Shown: positions 7,730-17,280 of the stretch, one piece after another
Position numbering within the stretch: position 1 is the first letter of the stretch
How the letters are laid out: every line of letters begins with the position of its first letter
Assembly (NCBI GenBank): GCA_964575845.1
Contig: CAZNSX010000007.1
Location: 147,870 to 211,869, forward strand
Direction: 5' to 3'
DNA length: 64,000 nucleotides
Source of the DNA: CAZNSX01 sp964575845
GTDB taxonomy: Bacteria; UBA8248; CAZNSX01
Position numbers and translations under genes: made by a program
Notes under the pieces: generated by a model
Databases searched by the model: none
What the model was told of the DNA's origin: nothing
What the model saw: the letters and a program-made list of their open reading frames with translations, nothing else

Positions 7730-10039
7730 TCAGAAAAAGCTCCCGATGCTGAAATGAAGCTCCCGGGTCCCCTCGCCCCGACGAGGGTCCAGCTTCCAGC
7801 CCCAGTCTAATCTTATGGGCCCGATGGGTGTTATGAAACGTAAACCCACCCCGGCAGAGGTCCTGAGGGAGGAGACATCAAAAGCATTAGAGCGCTGATA
7901 GATATTTCCCGCGTCAAAGAAAAGAGCCAACTTCACCGGCTTGAAAGGGGTCGGAACAAGGAGCTCCGTTGAGAAGAGAAGGCTCGAATGACCACCGATG
8001 GGGTCACCCTGCGCATCCTTTGGCCCCAGCTCCCGATACTTGTAGCCCCGGACAGTGTTAGCCCCTCCCAAGTAGAGGCGCTCATAGATGGGCAGCTTAT
8101 CGCCGCCAAAAGAATCGGCATACTGAGCCCGGGCCCGGGCCGCCCAAACGACCTCATTCAGATAGGAAACGGGCAGGTGGTGCCCCACGGGGTAGTAGTA
8201 GCGGCCTTCGACCGCGGCCCGGTAGAAATCATTATTCCCTCCCAGCGGGCCTCCGGCAAAGCCCAGGGAGCCCTCGGCCAGAGAGCCGGTGGTCGGGTTG
8301 AAGCGGCTGTCTCGGGTATCCCGCCTCACGAATGGGGTGATCGAGCTCGTCGACCGTTTTCCTTTCTGCTCCACTATCCGCTCCGGTGCTTCCGGAGCAA
8401 TCCTCTTAATATCCGTCACGTTATACTCGTACTCAGTACCCACGGAAACCCAATCGGTCAAGGATTTCCCCCACTTGAGGCGGCCTCCCACCTGGTCAGC
8501 GTCGAAGTTATCGAACTCCCGGTTCAATATGAAGCCATCGGCGCCAGCCTGGAAGTTGTAATCGAGGAAGTAAGGGTCCGTATAACTCAATTCCGCCTCA
8601 GTCCGGATGGATGAAAACCGGCCCAAGAGGGAGATGCTCTTGCCGTAGCCCAGGAGGTTATCCTCGCGGATATCGCCGGTTAGGATGAAGTTCTCCGCAG
8701 AGCTCCAGCCCCCCCCCGCCGCGATGGAGCCCGTGGGGCGCTCCTTAACCTCTACTTCCAGGTCCAAGATGTCCTCAACGCCGCGCCGCTTCTTTTCCAC
8801 CACCTTCGCCTGGTCAAAGTAGCCCAGCCGCCCGAGTCGGAAGCGGGAGAGTTTGATCTTTTCTATATCATAGATTTCCCCCTCGGCCATGCGGAACTCA
8901 CGCCTGATGACTTTGTCGCGGGTGCGGGTATTGCCCTTGACCTCAATCTTGCCGATGAAAACCTGGCGCCCCCGGCTTATGTCCAAGATCACGTCCACCG
9001 TCTTGGCCGCGTCATCGACCTCGGTGTTTGTACGCACATCCACAAAGGCATAGCCCCGTGTGGCGTAAATGTCTGTGATGTGTTCCACATCCTTGACGAG
9101 CATAGAGCGGCTGAAGAACTCACCCTCACGGAGCCGGAGCTCTTCCCTCAGCTCTGCGGCGGGAATGGTCTCCTCATCCCCCCGGATTGTTACCTGTTTG
9201 AGTCGGTAGCGCGAGCCCTCCTGGATGGGAATCGTGACGTGGAGTTCCCTTTTCTTGCGGTCCTCGCGGATGATGGGTTCCCCCACCTGAACCCGTACGT
9301 AACCATGATCCTCGTAGAAGAGCCGTATGCGCAGGAGGTCTGTCCGGAGGGCCTCCTCCTTGTAGATTCCCGCGTCGGTGATGAAGGAGAGGAACCACTT
9401 CTTCCCCGTTTCCATTTGCTTTCGGAGCTTGCGGTCCGAGAAGGCCTCGTTTCCGGTGAAATTTAACCTCGTGATCCAGACCTTCCCCCCCTCATCCACC
9501 CTGAATTCCAGCGCCACCCGGTCGGGTCCCAGCTCCCGCACCAGGGCCTCCACCCGGGCGAAGAAATAGCCCTTCTCCTGGTAGAGGAGGCGGATGTTCC
9601 TGACGCTTTCCTTAACGGCGGCCTCACTGAAGATGGACTGAACCTTCGCAGTTATCTTTTCTCTGACTTTCTCTTCCTTTATTTTATCGCGACCAGTTAT
9701 GTCGATGCGGGTGATTACAGGCTTTTCGGCCACCACGTAGATAACCCTCAAGCCCCCCTCAAAGGGTTCCACCTCGATGCTCACGTCCCTGAAGAAGCCC
9801 AGCCCGTAGACGCGCTTCACATCCGTGCGAAGCTTCTCCAGTAGCTGGGTGTTGGTGAGGCTTTCCCCTTCCTTGAGCTTGATGTAAAAGCGGATGGTGG
9901 ACTCCTCTATGCGCCGGTTCCCCTGAATTTCAATGGAATTTATGGTGATGGCGGGCTCTTGTGCACGGGCACTCAGATGGAAAAATACGATGAGGCAGCA
10001 AACTCCGAAGATAAGACCCGAGCGGTAAGCTCTCCCCAT
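7730..10039 (-). CDS. bamA: outer membrane protein assembly factor BamA
   Basis: BamA is the core of the outer-membrane beta-barrel assembly machine. The 769 residues comprise a signal peptide (about 1-26, ending ARAQ), five POTRA repeats (about 30-435, the first with INSIEIQGNRRIEESTI) and a C-terminal 16-strand barrel. The barrel contains YLGGANTVRGYKYRELGP, the conserved lid-loop VRGY region, and the last strand ends in FSIGSFF with the terminal aromatic residue expected of the family. It follows clpC by 45 bases and precedes skp, linking lipoprotein sorting (lolCD upstream) with barrel assembly. Confidence 0.97.
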   Translation of the reverse strand: MGRAYRSGLIFGVCCLIVFFHLSARAQEPAITINSIEIQGNRRIEESTIRFYIKLKEGESLTNTQLLEKLRTDVKRVYGLGFFRDVSIEVEPFEGGLRVIYVVAEKPVITRIDITGRDKIKEEKVREKITAKVQSIFSEAAVKESVRNIRLLYQEKGYFFARVEALVRELGPDRVALEFRVDEGGKVWITRLNFTGNEAFSDRKLRKQMETGKKWFLSFITDAGIYKEEALRTDLLRIRLFYEDHGYVRVQVGEPIIREDRKKRELHVTIPIQEGSRYRLKQVTIRGDEETIPAAELREELRLREGEFFSRSMLVKDVEHITDIYATRGYAFVDVRTNTEVDDAAKTVDVILDISRGRQVFIGKIEVKGNTRTRDKVIRREFRMAEGEIYDIEKIKLSRFRLGRLGYFDQAKVVEKKRRGVEDILDLEVEVKERPTGSIAAGGGWSSAENFILTGDIREDNLLGYGKSISLLGRFSSIRTEAELSYTDPYFLDYNFQAGADGFILNREFDNFDADQVGGRLKWGKSLTDWVSVGTEYEYNVTDIKRIAPEAPERIVEQKGKRSTSSITPFVRRDTRDSRFNPTTGSLAEGSLGFAGGPLGGNNDFYRAAVEGRYYYPVGHHLPVSYLNEVVWAARARAQYADSFGGDKLPIYERLYLGGANTVRGYKYRELGPKDAQGDPIGGHSSLLFSTELLVPTPFKPVKLALFFDAGNIYQRSNAFDVSSLRTSAGVGLRFITPIGPIRLDWGWKLDPRRGEGTRELHFSIGSFF

Positions 10040-10084
10040 GCGCGAGGTTATCCCTCTTTGTTAATGCTACCTCCCATCCTGAGT

Positions 10085-12526
10085 TCAGATATCTTGTGCG
10101 CTGAGAACGGCGTCCTCCTTGGAGACAAACATGAGGCCATCTCCAACCAGCTTGGCCAGAATGACGCCGCCGCCGGGAAATTTGCCCCGCAGGAGTTCCT
10201 CCGAGAGGGTATCCTCGATATGGCGCTGAATGATACGCCGCAGGGGCCGGGCGCCGTAAGAGGGGTCGTAGCCCTGCTCAGCAAGCCAATCGCGGGCCGA
10301 AGGCTCCAACTCGATGGTTACGCCCTTCTCGATGAGAGCCTTGTTGAGCTTTCCCAACTCGATGTCGACGATCTGTCGAATGTGCGTGGGGGTCAGGGGA
10401 TGGAAGACGATGATCTCGTCGAGCCGGTTCAAGAACTCCGGGTTGAAAGTCCGCTTCAGATCTCCCCGGAGGTTCTCCTTCATGCGCTCAAAGGAACTCA
10501 TGTCTCCAGCCCTCTGGAAACCCAGGGCGAGGTTCTTCTCGATGCTTCGGGCGCTCAGGTTGGAGGTCATGATGATGACGGTGTTTCTGAAGTTCACAGT
10601 GTGGCCGTAAGAGTCGGTTAGCTGCCCGTCATCCATGACCTGCAGCAGAATGGAGAATACGTCGGGGTGGGCCTTCTCTATCTCATCCATAAGAACGACC
10701 GAGTAGGGCTTCCGCCGCACCCTCTCGGTGAGCTGTCCCCCCTCCTCATAGCCTACATATCCGGGAGGGGCTCCGGTGAGGCGCGAGACGTTGAAGCGCT
10801 CCATGTATTCACTCATGTCCACCCGAATCAGGGCATTCTGGTCGCCAAACATGAATTCGGCCAGGGCCCGAGCCATCTCCGTCTTCCCGACCCCTGTTGG
10901 CCCCAGGAAGAGGAACGAACCGATCGGGCGGGTGGGGTTTTTGAGCCCGGCTCGAGAGCGCCGCACGGCCCGGGTCAGCGCGGCCACGGCCTCCTCCTGG
11001 CCAACGACGCGGCCGTTCAGGTCCTCCTCCATGCGCAGGAGCTTGCTGCTCTCGGCTTCCTCAATCCTGGACACGGGGATACCCGTCATGCGTGAGACCA
11101 CGTAGGCCACATCCTCGCTCGTGACCACCGGCTCCTCTTCCTCCTGGGTCTCCTCCCACTGCCGCTTGAGCATCTCCACGCGGTCCCTCAGGGCCTCCTC
11201 GCTGTCATGGAGTTCCACAGCCTTCTCGAAGTTCTGCTTCTCAATGTGCTCCTTCTTTCCCCGGATGAGCTCCTCCAGCTGACGCTGCAACTCCCGCACC
11301 TCCGGCGGGTAGGTCACCTTTTCCAAACGAACCTTGGAGCCAGCCTCATCGACCACATCGATGGCCTTATCGGGGAGGTAGCGGTCTGAGACATATTGAT
11401 TGGAAAGGCGCACAGCAGAGATGATGGATTCATCGGTGATGCGTGCCCGGTGATGGGTCTCGTACTTGTCCTTGAGGCCACGGATTATCTCGATGGTCTC
11501 CTCCACCGTCGGAGGGTCAACCATGATGGTTTGGAAGCGACGCTCCAGGGCCCCGTTCTTCTCGATGAAGCGGCGGTATTCATCTAACGTGGTGGCACCG
11601 ATGCACTGGATCTCACCCCGGGAGAGGGCGGGTTTAAGCATGTTGGAGGCATCGATGGAACCCTCCGCCGCCCCGGCGCCCACCAGGGTATGAAGCTCGT
11701 CGATAAAAATGACGACGTTCTCCGACTGCACTATCTCCTTCATGATGGCCTTGAGTCGGGCCTCGAACTGGCCCCGGTACTTGGTGCCAGCCACGATAGC
11801 GCCAAGGTCAAGCTGCACTACCCGCTTGTTGTAAAGAATCTGAGGCACTTCCTTGCTCACTATGCGCTGGGCCAGGCCCTCCACAATGGCCGTTTTCCCC
11901 ACGCCGGGCTCGCCGATGAGAACGGGATTATTCTTTGTCCGACGGGAGAGGATCTGGATGACACGCTCGATCTCCCCCTCGCGTCCTATGACCGGATCCA
12001 GCTTGCCCTCGGTCGCCAAGTCAGTAAGGTCCCGCCCAAACTCATCAAGAGCGGGGGTCTTACTCTTCTCGCGGCTTCGGCTGGCCACAGGCTCCCGGAG
12101 GAGGCTTATTGTCTGCTCCCGGGCCTGCTGCAACTTCACCCCAAAGCTCGAAAGTATCTTTGCCGCTAGGCCCTCCTTCTCCCGCACGATGCCCAAGAGC
12201 AGGTGCTCGGTGCCGATATAGTTATGGCCCATGAGCCGGGCTTCCTCCATAGCATACTCCAGCACCTTCTTGGCCTTGGGAGTGAAGGGGATATCTCCCT
12301 CCACGGGACCGCTCAGACTATTGGGCAGGTTGCGCTCCAGCTCAAGGCGCAGCTGCTTGGGGTCCACCCCCACCTTCTGCAGCACCGCCATGGCAATGCC
12401 GCCGCCGTCTTTGAGGATGCCCAGCAGTATGTGCTCCGTGCCGAGGTATTCATGTCGGTAGTGCTCGGCCTCCTCCCGCGCGAGGATGATCACCTTTCTG
12501 GCCCTTTCAGTAAAACGCTTAAACAT
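10085..12526 (-). CDS. clpC: ClpC-type AAA+ chaperone, ATP-dependent Clp protease ATP-binding subunit
   Basis: A class I Hsp100 unfoldase that feeds ClpP. It has an N-terminal double Clp_N repeat (about residues 1-145), Walker A GEPGVGKTAI in the first AAA module (near 205), and a UVR-like middle segment (EVRELQRQLEELIRGK, about 410-465), which identifies ClpC rather than ClpA. The second Walker A is GPTGVGKTEMA (near 545), and an LGF loop in NLALGFQRAG is the usual ClpP-docking tripeptide. I start at ATG 12526 (MFKRFTERARKV), preceded by GAGGGGGGAC, since ClpC proteins begin this way. No clpP, mcsA or ctsR lies beside it; it sits between lolD and bamA. Confidence 0.94.
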   Translation of the reverse strand: MFKRFTERARKVIILAREEAEHYRHEYLGTEHILLGILKDGGGIAMAVLQKVGVDPKQLRLELERNLPNSLSGPVEGDIPFTPKAKKVLEYAMEEARLMGHNYIGTEHLLLGIVREKEGLAAKILSSFGVKLQQAREQTISLLREPVASRSREKSKTPALDEFGRDLTDLATEGKLDPVIGREGEIERVIQILSRRTKNNPVLIGEPGVGKTAIVEGLAQRIVSKEVPQILYNKRVVQLDLGAIVAGTKYRGQFEARLKAIMKEIVQSENVVIFIDELHTLVGAGAAEGSIDASNMLKPALSRGEIQCIGATTLDEYRRFIEKNGALERRFQTIMVDPPTVEETIEIIRGLKDKYETHHRARITDESIISAVRLSNQYVSDRYLPDKAIDVVDEAGSKVRLEKVTYPPEVRELQRQLEELIRGKKEHIEKQNFEKAVELHDSEEALRDRVEMLKRQWEETQEEEEPVVTSEDVAYVVSRMTGIPVSRIEEAESSKLLRMEEDLNGRVVGQEEAVAALTRAVRRSRAGLKNPTRPIGSFLFLGPTGVGKTEMARALAEFMFGDQNALIRVDMSEYMERFNVSRLTGAPPGYVGYEEGGQLTERVRRKPYSVVLMDEIEKAHPDVFSILLQVMDDGQLTDSYGHTVNFRNTVIIMTSNLSARSIEKNLALGFQRAGDMSSFERMKENLRGDLKRTFNPEFLNRLDEIIVFHPLTPTHIRQIVDIELGKLNKALIEKGVTIELEPSARDWLAEQGYDPSYGARPLRRIIQRHIEDTLSEELLRGKFPGGGVILAKLVGDGLMFVSKEDAVLSAQDI

Positions 12527-12540
12527 GTCCCCCCTCTCTT

Positions 12541-13260
12541 TCAAGGGACGGCTACGGCCTTTCCGTCAAACAGCCGCACAATCCGGTCCATCTTATGAGC
12601 TAGCACTTCGTTATGGGTGACCACCACAAAGGTCAGCCCCTTGTTAAGGTTAAGCTCCCGCAAGAGCCGCTGGATGGCTTCACTGGTCTTACTGTCGAGA
12701 TTTCCCGTGGGTTCATCGGCCAGCACAAGCTGAGGGTCATTGATGAGAGCGCGGGCTACAGCCACCCGCTGCTGCTCTCCTCCCGAGAGCTCTCCCGGCC
12801 TATGGAAAAGTCGCTCACTCAAGCCCACCTCCGCCAGAAGCTCCTGCGCCCTTTGTCTGGCTTCTTTCCAGCTCCTCCCCCCCAAGAGGGCGGGCATCAT
12901 CACGTTTTCGAGTGCCGTGAACTCCGGCAAGAGATGGTGGAACTGAAAGATGAAGCCCACCTTCCGGTTGCGGAAGCGTGCCAGCTCCGCATCCCCCATA
13001 CGGAAAAGCTCTTGCCCCTCGAAATAGACCGTGCCCGAAGTCGGCCGCTCCAGCGCGCCCAAGATTTGCAAAAGTGTACTCTTCCCGACTCCTGATTCTC
13101 CGACCACCGCCAGCATAATGCCCGTTTGTAAAGTCAGGTCCAGCCCCCGGAGAACCTGAACCTCGCCCCAGCTCTGGAAGAAAGACTTATTCAGGTTCTC
13201 CACCTCCAGAAGAGGCTTCCCCCGCTCGGAAGAGGTCCTCATGGGATGCGCCCCCTTCAT
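12541..13260 (-). CDS. lolD: lipoprotein-releasing ABC transporter ATPase LolD
   Basis: LolD powers release of outer-membrane lipoproteins from the inner membrane to the periplasmic carrier. The 239 residues contain Walker A GESGVGKSTLL, the Q-loop FIFQFHHLLPEF (family-typical), the signature LSGGEQQRVAVARAL and Walker B LVLADEPTGNLD. Its start overlaps the lolC stop by four bases (ATGA); a second ATG six codons in is possible. The pair lolC-lolD forms the transporter with only one permease gene visible. Confidence 0.95.
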   Translation of the reverse strand: MKGAHPMRTSSERGKPLLEVENLNKSFFQSWGEVQVLRGLDLTLQTGIMLAVVGESGVGKSTLLQILGALERPTSGTVYFEGQELFRMGDAELARFRNRKVGFIFQFHHLLPEFTALENVMMPALLGGRSWKEARQRAQELLAEVGLSERLFHRPGELSGGEQQRVAVARALINDPQLVLADEPTGNLDSKTSEAIQRLLRELNLNKGLTFVVVTHNEVLAHKMDRIVRLFDGKAVAVP

Positions 13261-14534
13261 TCATACCTAAGCATCTCTACTGGGTCGACCCGGGAGCCTT
13301 TCCACGCCGGGTAGACGGTAGCCAGTATGCTCAGGAGGATCGCCGTTATCACGATGATCGTCACATCGGCAGTCCGAATGTGAACAGGAAACCTATCGAT
13401 ATAATAAACGCTGCTTGGCAAAATATCAATCCCAAAATTCCGCTCCACGAATCTTACGATCCGCTGAAGGCTCAAGGCGATGGCAAAACCCGCCGCCACG
13501 CCGATCGCCGTACCCACGAATCCGATAATGACTCCCTCTAGGAGAAAGATCCTCATTATCCGGCCATCGGTCGCCCCCATGGCCTTGAGTATAGCAATTT
13601 CCCTGCCTTTTTCCATAACGCTCATGGTGAGCGAGCCCACGATGTTGAAGGCCGCCACCAGTATGATCAGGATGAGAATGACGAACATGGTTATCTTCTC
13701 AAGCTTCAAGGCGTCGAAGAGGTTCTTGTTCATGCTCTTCCAACTCCTGGTCCAGAAGGGAAAGCGCAGGAGTCTCTGGATACTCTCGGCAATTCGGTCG
13801 GCCTCGTAGATGTCCTTCACCCTCACCTCTACACCGGTGACCCTGTCGCCCATGTCGAAGAAGCTCTGAGCCTGCTCAAGGCTAATAAAGGCGAGACCCG
13901 CGTCATACTCATAGAAACCTGAGTCGTATAGACCGACAACCTGAAACCGCCGGGCCTTGGGGATGATGCCCGCTGGCGTCATGGCCCCGAGCGGCGAAAC
14001 CACAGTCACGACGTCCCCCCGGTCAACTCCCAGGGTTTTAGCCAGCTCCTTTCCGAGGATAATAGCCCCCCGGGGGGAAGGCGAGCCTTTCCCGCGCTCG
14101 GGTCTGTAATCCAAGAGGTCCCTCAGGCTGCCCTCACGGACATTTTTGGCCAGTTCAGCTACCCCAGCCTCAAGAGCTGGGTCTACCCCCCGTATGACGC
14201 TCCCCGCCACGGAAGAGTTGCTGGACAGCATAACCTGGCTGTAAATGAACGGAGCCGCCGAAGCCACCCCCTCGACACCCCCGACCTTCTCCACCACTTT
14301 CCTGTAATCGGCCATGGCACCGCCTTGGGCCAGGACCAACACGTGGGAGCTGGTCCCCAGGATCTTTTCTCGGAGATCCCGCGCGAAGCCACTCATGACG
14401 CCTATGACCACGATGAGGGCCATGACTCCCACCGTCACCCCCACGATGGAGACCCAGGCCGTGAGGGAGATGAGCTTCGTCCTGCGTTTGGCCCTGAGGT
14501 ATCTCAGGCCTATCCAGAGCTCGGGAGAGGACAC
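13257..14534 (-). CDS. lolC: lipoprotein-releasing ABC transporter permease (LolC/E family)
   Basis: A 425-residue MacB/FtsX-type permease with four predicted membrane segments: one near residues 23-48, three after about 285. A large periplasmic domain (about 50-280) lies between TM1 and TM2. It starts LWIGLRYLRAKRRTKLISLTAWVSIVGV, a LolC/E hallmark, and contains EIAILKAMGATDGRIMRIFLLEG in the coupling region. With a single permease gene next to lolD, it probably works as a homodimer (LolF-like); that is inference. It lies nine bases downstream of lysS. Confidence 0.94.
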   Translation of the reverse strand: MSSPELWIGLRYLRAKRRTKLISLTAWVSIVGVTVGVMALIVVIGVMSGFARDLREKILGTSSHVLVLAQGGAMADYRKVVEKVGGVEGVASAAPFIYSQVMLSSNSSVAGSVIRGVDPALEAGVAELAKNVREGSLRDLLDYRPERGKGSPSPRGAIILGKELAKTLGVDRGDVVTVVSPLGAMTPAGIIPKARRFQVVGLYDSGFYEYDAGLAFISLEQAQSFFDMGDRVTGVEVRVKDIYEADRIAESIQRLLRFPFWTRSWKSMNKNLFDALKLEKITMFVILILIILVAAFNIVGSLTMSVMEKGREIAILKAMGATDGRIMRIFLLEGVIIGFVGTAIGVAAGFAIALSLQRIVRFVERNFGIDILPSSVYYIDRFPVHIRTADVTIIVITAILLSILATVYPAWKGSRVDPVEMLRYE

Positions 14535-14542
14535 TTCCGCTC

Positions 14543-16069
14543 CTAACCACCCTCGGGGCGAAGATGGGGAAAAAGGATGACATCCCTGATGGAAGGAACG
14601 TCGGCAAGCAGCATCACCAGCCGGTCCACCCCAAGGCCCTCACCGCCCGTGGGGGGCATCCCATACTCCAGAGCCCGTATATAGTCCCAGTCCATCATGT
14701 GAGCCGCCTCATCGCCCGCCTCCCGCATGGCGGCCTGCATGAGGAATCGCTCCCGCTGGTCCAGTGGGTCATTGAGCTCGGTATAGGCATTGACGAGCTC
14801 CCGACCGCAGATGATGAGTTCAAAGCGCTCCACCAGCTCGGGGTCTTCCTCGGAGGCCTTTGCGAGGGGCGAGAGAATCTTGGGATAGTCAGTAATGAAG
14901 GTGGGCTCAATGAGCTTCGGCTCCACCAGGTGCTCAAAAAGCTCCCCCAGAATAACCCCATGGGGAGCGCCCCCCCCCAGCTCCAGCCCTAAATTCCGAG
15001 CAAAGGCCAGAGCCGATGCCTCATCATCCAGGGTCGCGCGTGGAACTTCCCCTACAGCCAGGAGGGAATCTTTAAAGGTGTAACGACGCCACGAAGGGGT
15101 CAGGTCCAGAGCTTGGCCCTGGTAGCTTAGCTTGAGCGTCCCCAGGCACCTCTCCGCGACCCACCGGAACATCTCCTCGGTGAGCTCCATCAGGTCCCGG
15201 TAGTCGGCGTAAGCCATGTAGAACTCCAGCATGGTGAACTCGGGGTTGTGCTGGGTGGAGATGCCCTCGTTCCGAAAGCTACGGTTTATCTCATAGACCC
15301 GCTCGAGCCCCCCCACGACCAAGCGCTTGAGGAATAGTTCGGGGGCTATCCTCAGGTAGAGTTCCATATCCAGGACATTGTGGTAGGTCTTGAAGGGCCG
15401 GGCCACAGCCCCCCCAGCAAGTGGCTGCATCATGGGTGTTTCCACCTCAAGGAAGCCTTTATTATCCAGAAACCCCCTGAGCTCCCGAATGATCCGGCTT
15501 CTCAGCTCAAAGAGCCTCCTCACCCCGGGGTTGGCGATGAGGTCCAGGTAGCGATGCCGGTAGCGGGTCTCCACATCTCTCAGCCCGTGCCACTTCTCAG
15601 GAAGGGGTCGGAGGGCTTTTGAGAGGAGGGTTATTTCCCGGGCCCAGATGGAGAGCTCGCCCGTGCGGGTCTTGAAAATCCCGCCCCTGATGCCGAGGAA
15701 GTCCCCAAGGTCCCCTTTCTGGGCGAGCCAGAAGGCCTGGGCGGAGAGGTCATTGGCCCGGCAGAAGACCTGGATCTTGCCGGTTCCGTCCCGAAGGTCC
15801 AGGAAGACGATCTTCCCCTGCAAACGCTTTCCCATGAGGCGGCCGGCCAGGGTGAATTCCTTTTCCCGCTCCCCCTCAAAGGCCTCGCCCGGAAGGGGTC
15901 CATACCTTTCGACCAGTTCCCCTATAGGATGAGAGGGATGGAAGCGGTTGGGGTAGGGATTCACCCCAGATTCCCTGAGCTCGGCCAGCTTTTTGCGGCG
16001 CTGAAGGATCTGATCGCTCTCCGCCGCCTCATCCGGGAGCTTTCTCTCCCCTCTTTCTTCCCTATCCAT
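14543..16069 (-). CDS. lysS: lysyl-tRNA synthetase, class II
   Basis: LysS charges tRNA-Lys. From ATG 16069 (MDREERGERKL, preceded by GAGGGG) it has 508 residues. An N-terminal OB fold (about 45-165) with GRLMGKRLQGKIVFLDLRD is followed by the class II core: motif 2 RSFRNEGISTQHNPEFTMLE and motif 3 GMPPTGGEGLGVDRLVML near the C-terminus. A longer frame to 16117 adds 16 residues without family support. The prfB-lysS neighbourhood is common in bacteria. Confidence 0.97.
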   Translation of the reverse strand: MDREERGERKLPDEAAESDQILQRRKKLAELRESGVNPYPNRFHPSHPIGELVERYGPLPGEAFEGEREKEFTLAGRLMGKRLQGKIVFLDLRDGTGKIQVFCRANDLSAQAFWLAQKGDLGDFLGIRGGIFKTRTGELSIWAREITLLSKALRPLPEKWHGLRDVETRYRHRYLDLIANPGVRRLFELRSRIIRELRGFLDNKGFLEVETPMMQPLAGGAVARPFKTYHNVLDMELYLRIAPELFLKRLVVGGLERVYEINRSFRNEGISTQHNPEFTMLEFYMAYADYRDLMELTEEMFRWVAERCLGTLKLSYQGQALDLTPSWRRYTFKDSLLAVGEVPRATLDDEASALAFARNLGLELGGGAPHGVILGELFEHLVEPKLIEPTFITDYPKILSPLAKASEEDPELVERFELIICGRELVNAYTELNDPLDQRERFLMQAAMREAGDEAAHMMDWDYIRALEYGMPPTGGEGLGVDRLVMLLADVPSIRDVILFPHLRPEGG

Positions 16070-16155
16070 GGAATCCCCTCTCATGAAAAACCCCCAAGCG
16101 CCTTCAAAGAGAGTCACTCTCGGGGAACGCCCTTTCGCCCAAAGCCAGGAGGGCC

Positions 16156-17257
16156 TCAGCCCTCTATCCGCGAGCGTAGATAAGCCTCGATGAAAGGGTC
16201 CAGCGCCCCATCCAGCACAGCCTCCACGTTCCCCATCTCAAAGCCTGTGCGGTGGTCTTTTACCAGACGGTAGGGCTGAAGGATGTAGGAGCGGATCTGG
16301 CTTCCCCAGGCGATCTTCTTCTTTCCGCTGTGGATCTCGGCCATCTGCTCCTCCCTCTTTTTAAGCTCCAGCTCATAGAGGCGGCTTCTCAAGACCTTCA
16401 TGGCCTGCGCCCTGTTTCTATGCTGGGAGCGCTCGTTCTGGCACTGAACCACTATGCCCGTGGGGAGATGGGTTATGCGCACCGCGGAATCGGTGACGTT
16501 CACGTGCTGGCCGCCGGCGCCGGCCGAGCGGAAAGTGTCTATCCGCAAGTCCCCCTCATCTATTTTAACCTCGATCTCATCTTCAACCTCAGGGAAGACA
16601 AAGACCGAGGCGAAGGAGGTGTGGCGGCGGCCACCGGCATCAAAGGGCGAGATGCGTACCAGACGATGAACCCCCACCTCGGATTTGAGATAACCATAGG
16701 CATAGGGCCCGGAGAGCTGGAAGGTGGCACTCTTCAGACCAGCCTCCTCGCCCGGCTGTAGGTCGAGTACCTCCGCCTTGAAGCCCTTGGCCTCGGCCCA
16801 ATGTAGATACATGCGCATGAGCATCTGAGCCCAGTCCTGGCTCTCGGTGCCGCCCGCCCCGGGATTTATCGAGATGATGGCATTTTTGGCATCGACCTCA
16901 TCACGCATCACGAGTCGGAACTCAAGACGACCGATTTCCTCCTCCATGCCCGAGAGCTCCTGCTCGACCTGCCGCTCAAGCTCCTCCTCCCTCTCCTCAT
17001 CCAGTAGGGCCAGGTACTCGGCTTGGTCGGAAAGCCGGCGCTCGAGCTTATACCACGGCCCAACCAAGGTCATAAGCTCGGCCCGCCGCTTGAGCGCCTT
17101 CTGCGCCCCCTCGGCATCCTCCCAGAAATCGACTGAGGTGGCTTTTCTATCCAGCTCGGCCAGCTCCCGCTCCTTTCCCTCCAAGTCAAAGACGACCTCG
17201 GAGGTCCTGAAGCCTCTTCTTAAGCTCCGAGCAGAGACTCTTAAGCTCCTCCAACAT
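16156..17257 (-). CDS. prfB: peptide chain release factor 2, with programmed +1 frameshift
   Basis: RF2 ends translation at UGA and UAA codons. The gene is in two frames. ATG 17257 opens a 23-codon frame ending in CTT followed by an in-frame TGA at 17188-17186. A +1 shift on CTT-T continues with GAC and gives 343 more residues, for 366 in total, the normal RF2 length. A Shine-Dalgarno-like GAGGT lies just upstream of CTT, as in other prfB sites. The specificity tripeptide SPF occurs in VRISPFDAGG and the catalytic GGQ in SAGAGGQHVNV. The single long frame alone (16156-17184) would miss the N-terminus. The gene follows lnt by 23 bases and precedes lysS. Confidence 0.97.
17185..17191 (-). promoter_or_regulatory. 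prfB: prfB autoregulatory +1 frameshift site (CTT TGA C)
   Basis: The minus strand reads CTT TGA C after codon 23 of prfB, the conserved slippery site. When RF2 is scarce, ribosomes pause at UGA and slip forward, so RF2 controls its own level. The codons before it read CGA GGT CGT, providing a GAGGT anti-SD match at short distance. The downstream frame resumes with Asp-Leu-Glu-Gly-Lys-Glu, matching RF2 homologues. Confidence 0.95.
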
Positions 17258-17280
17258 AAAGAAAACCTCCTTCTCTCCCC

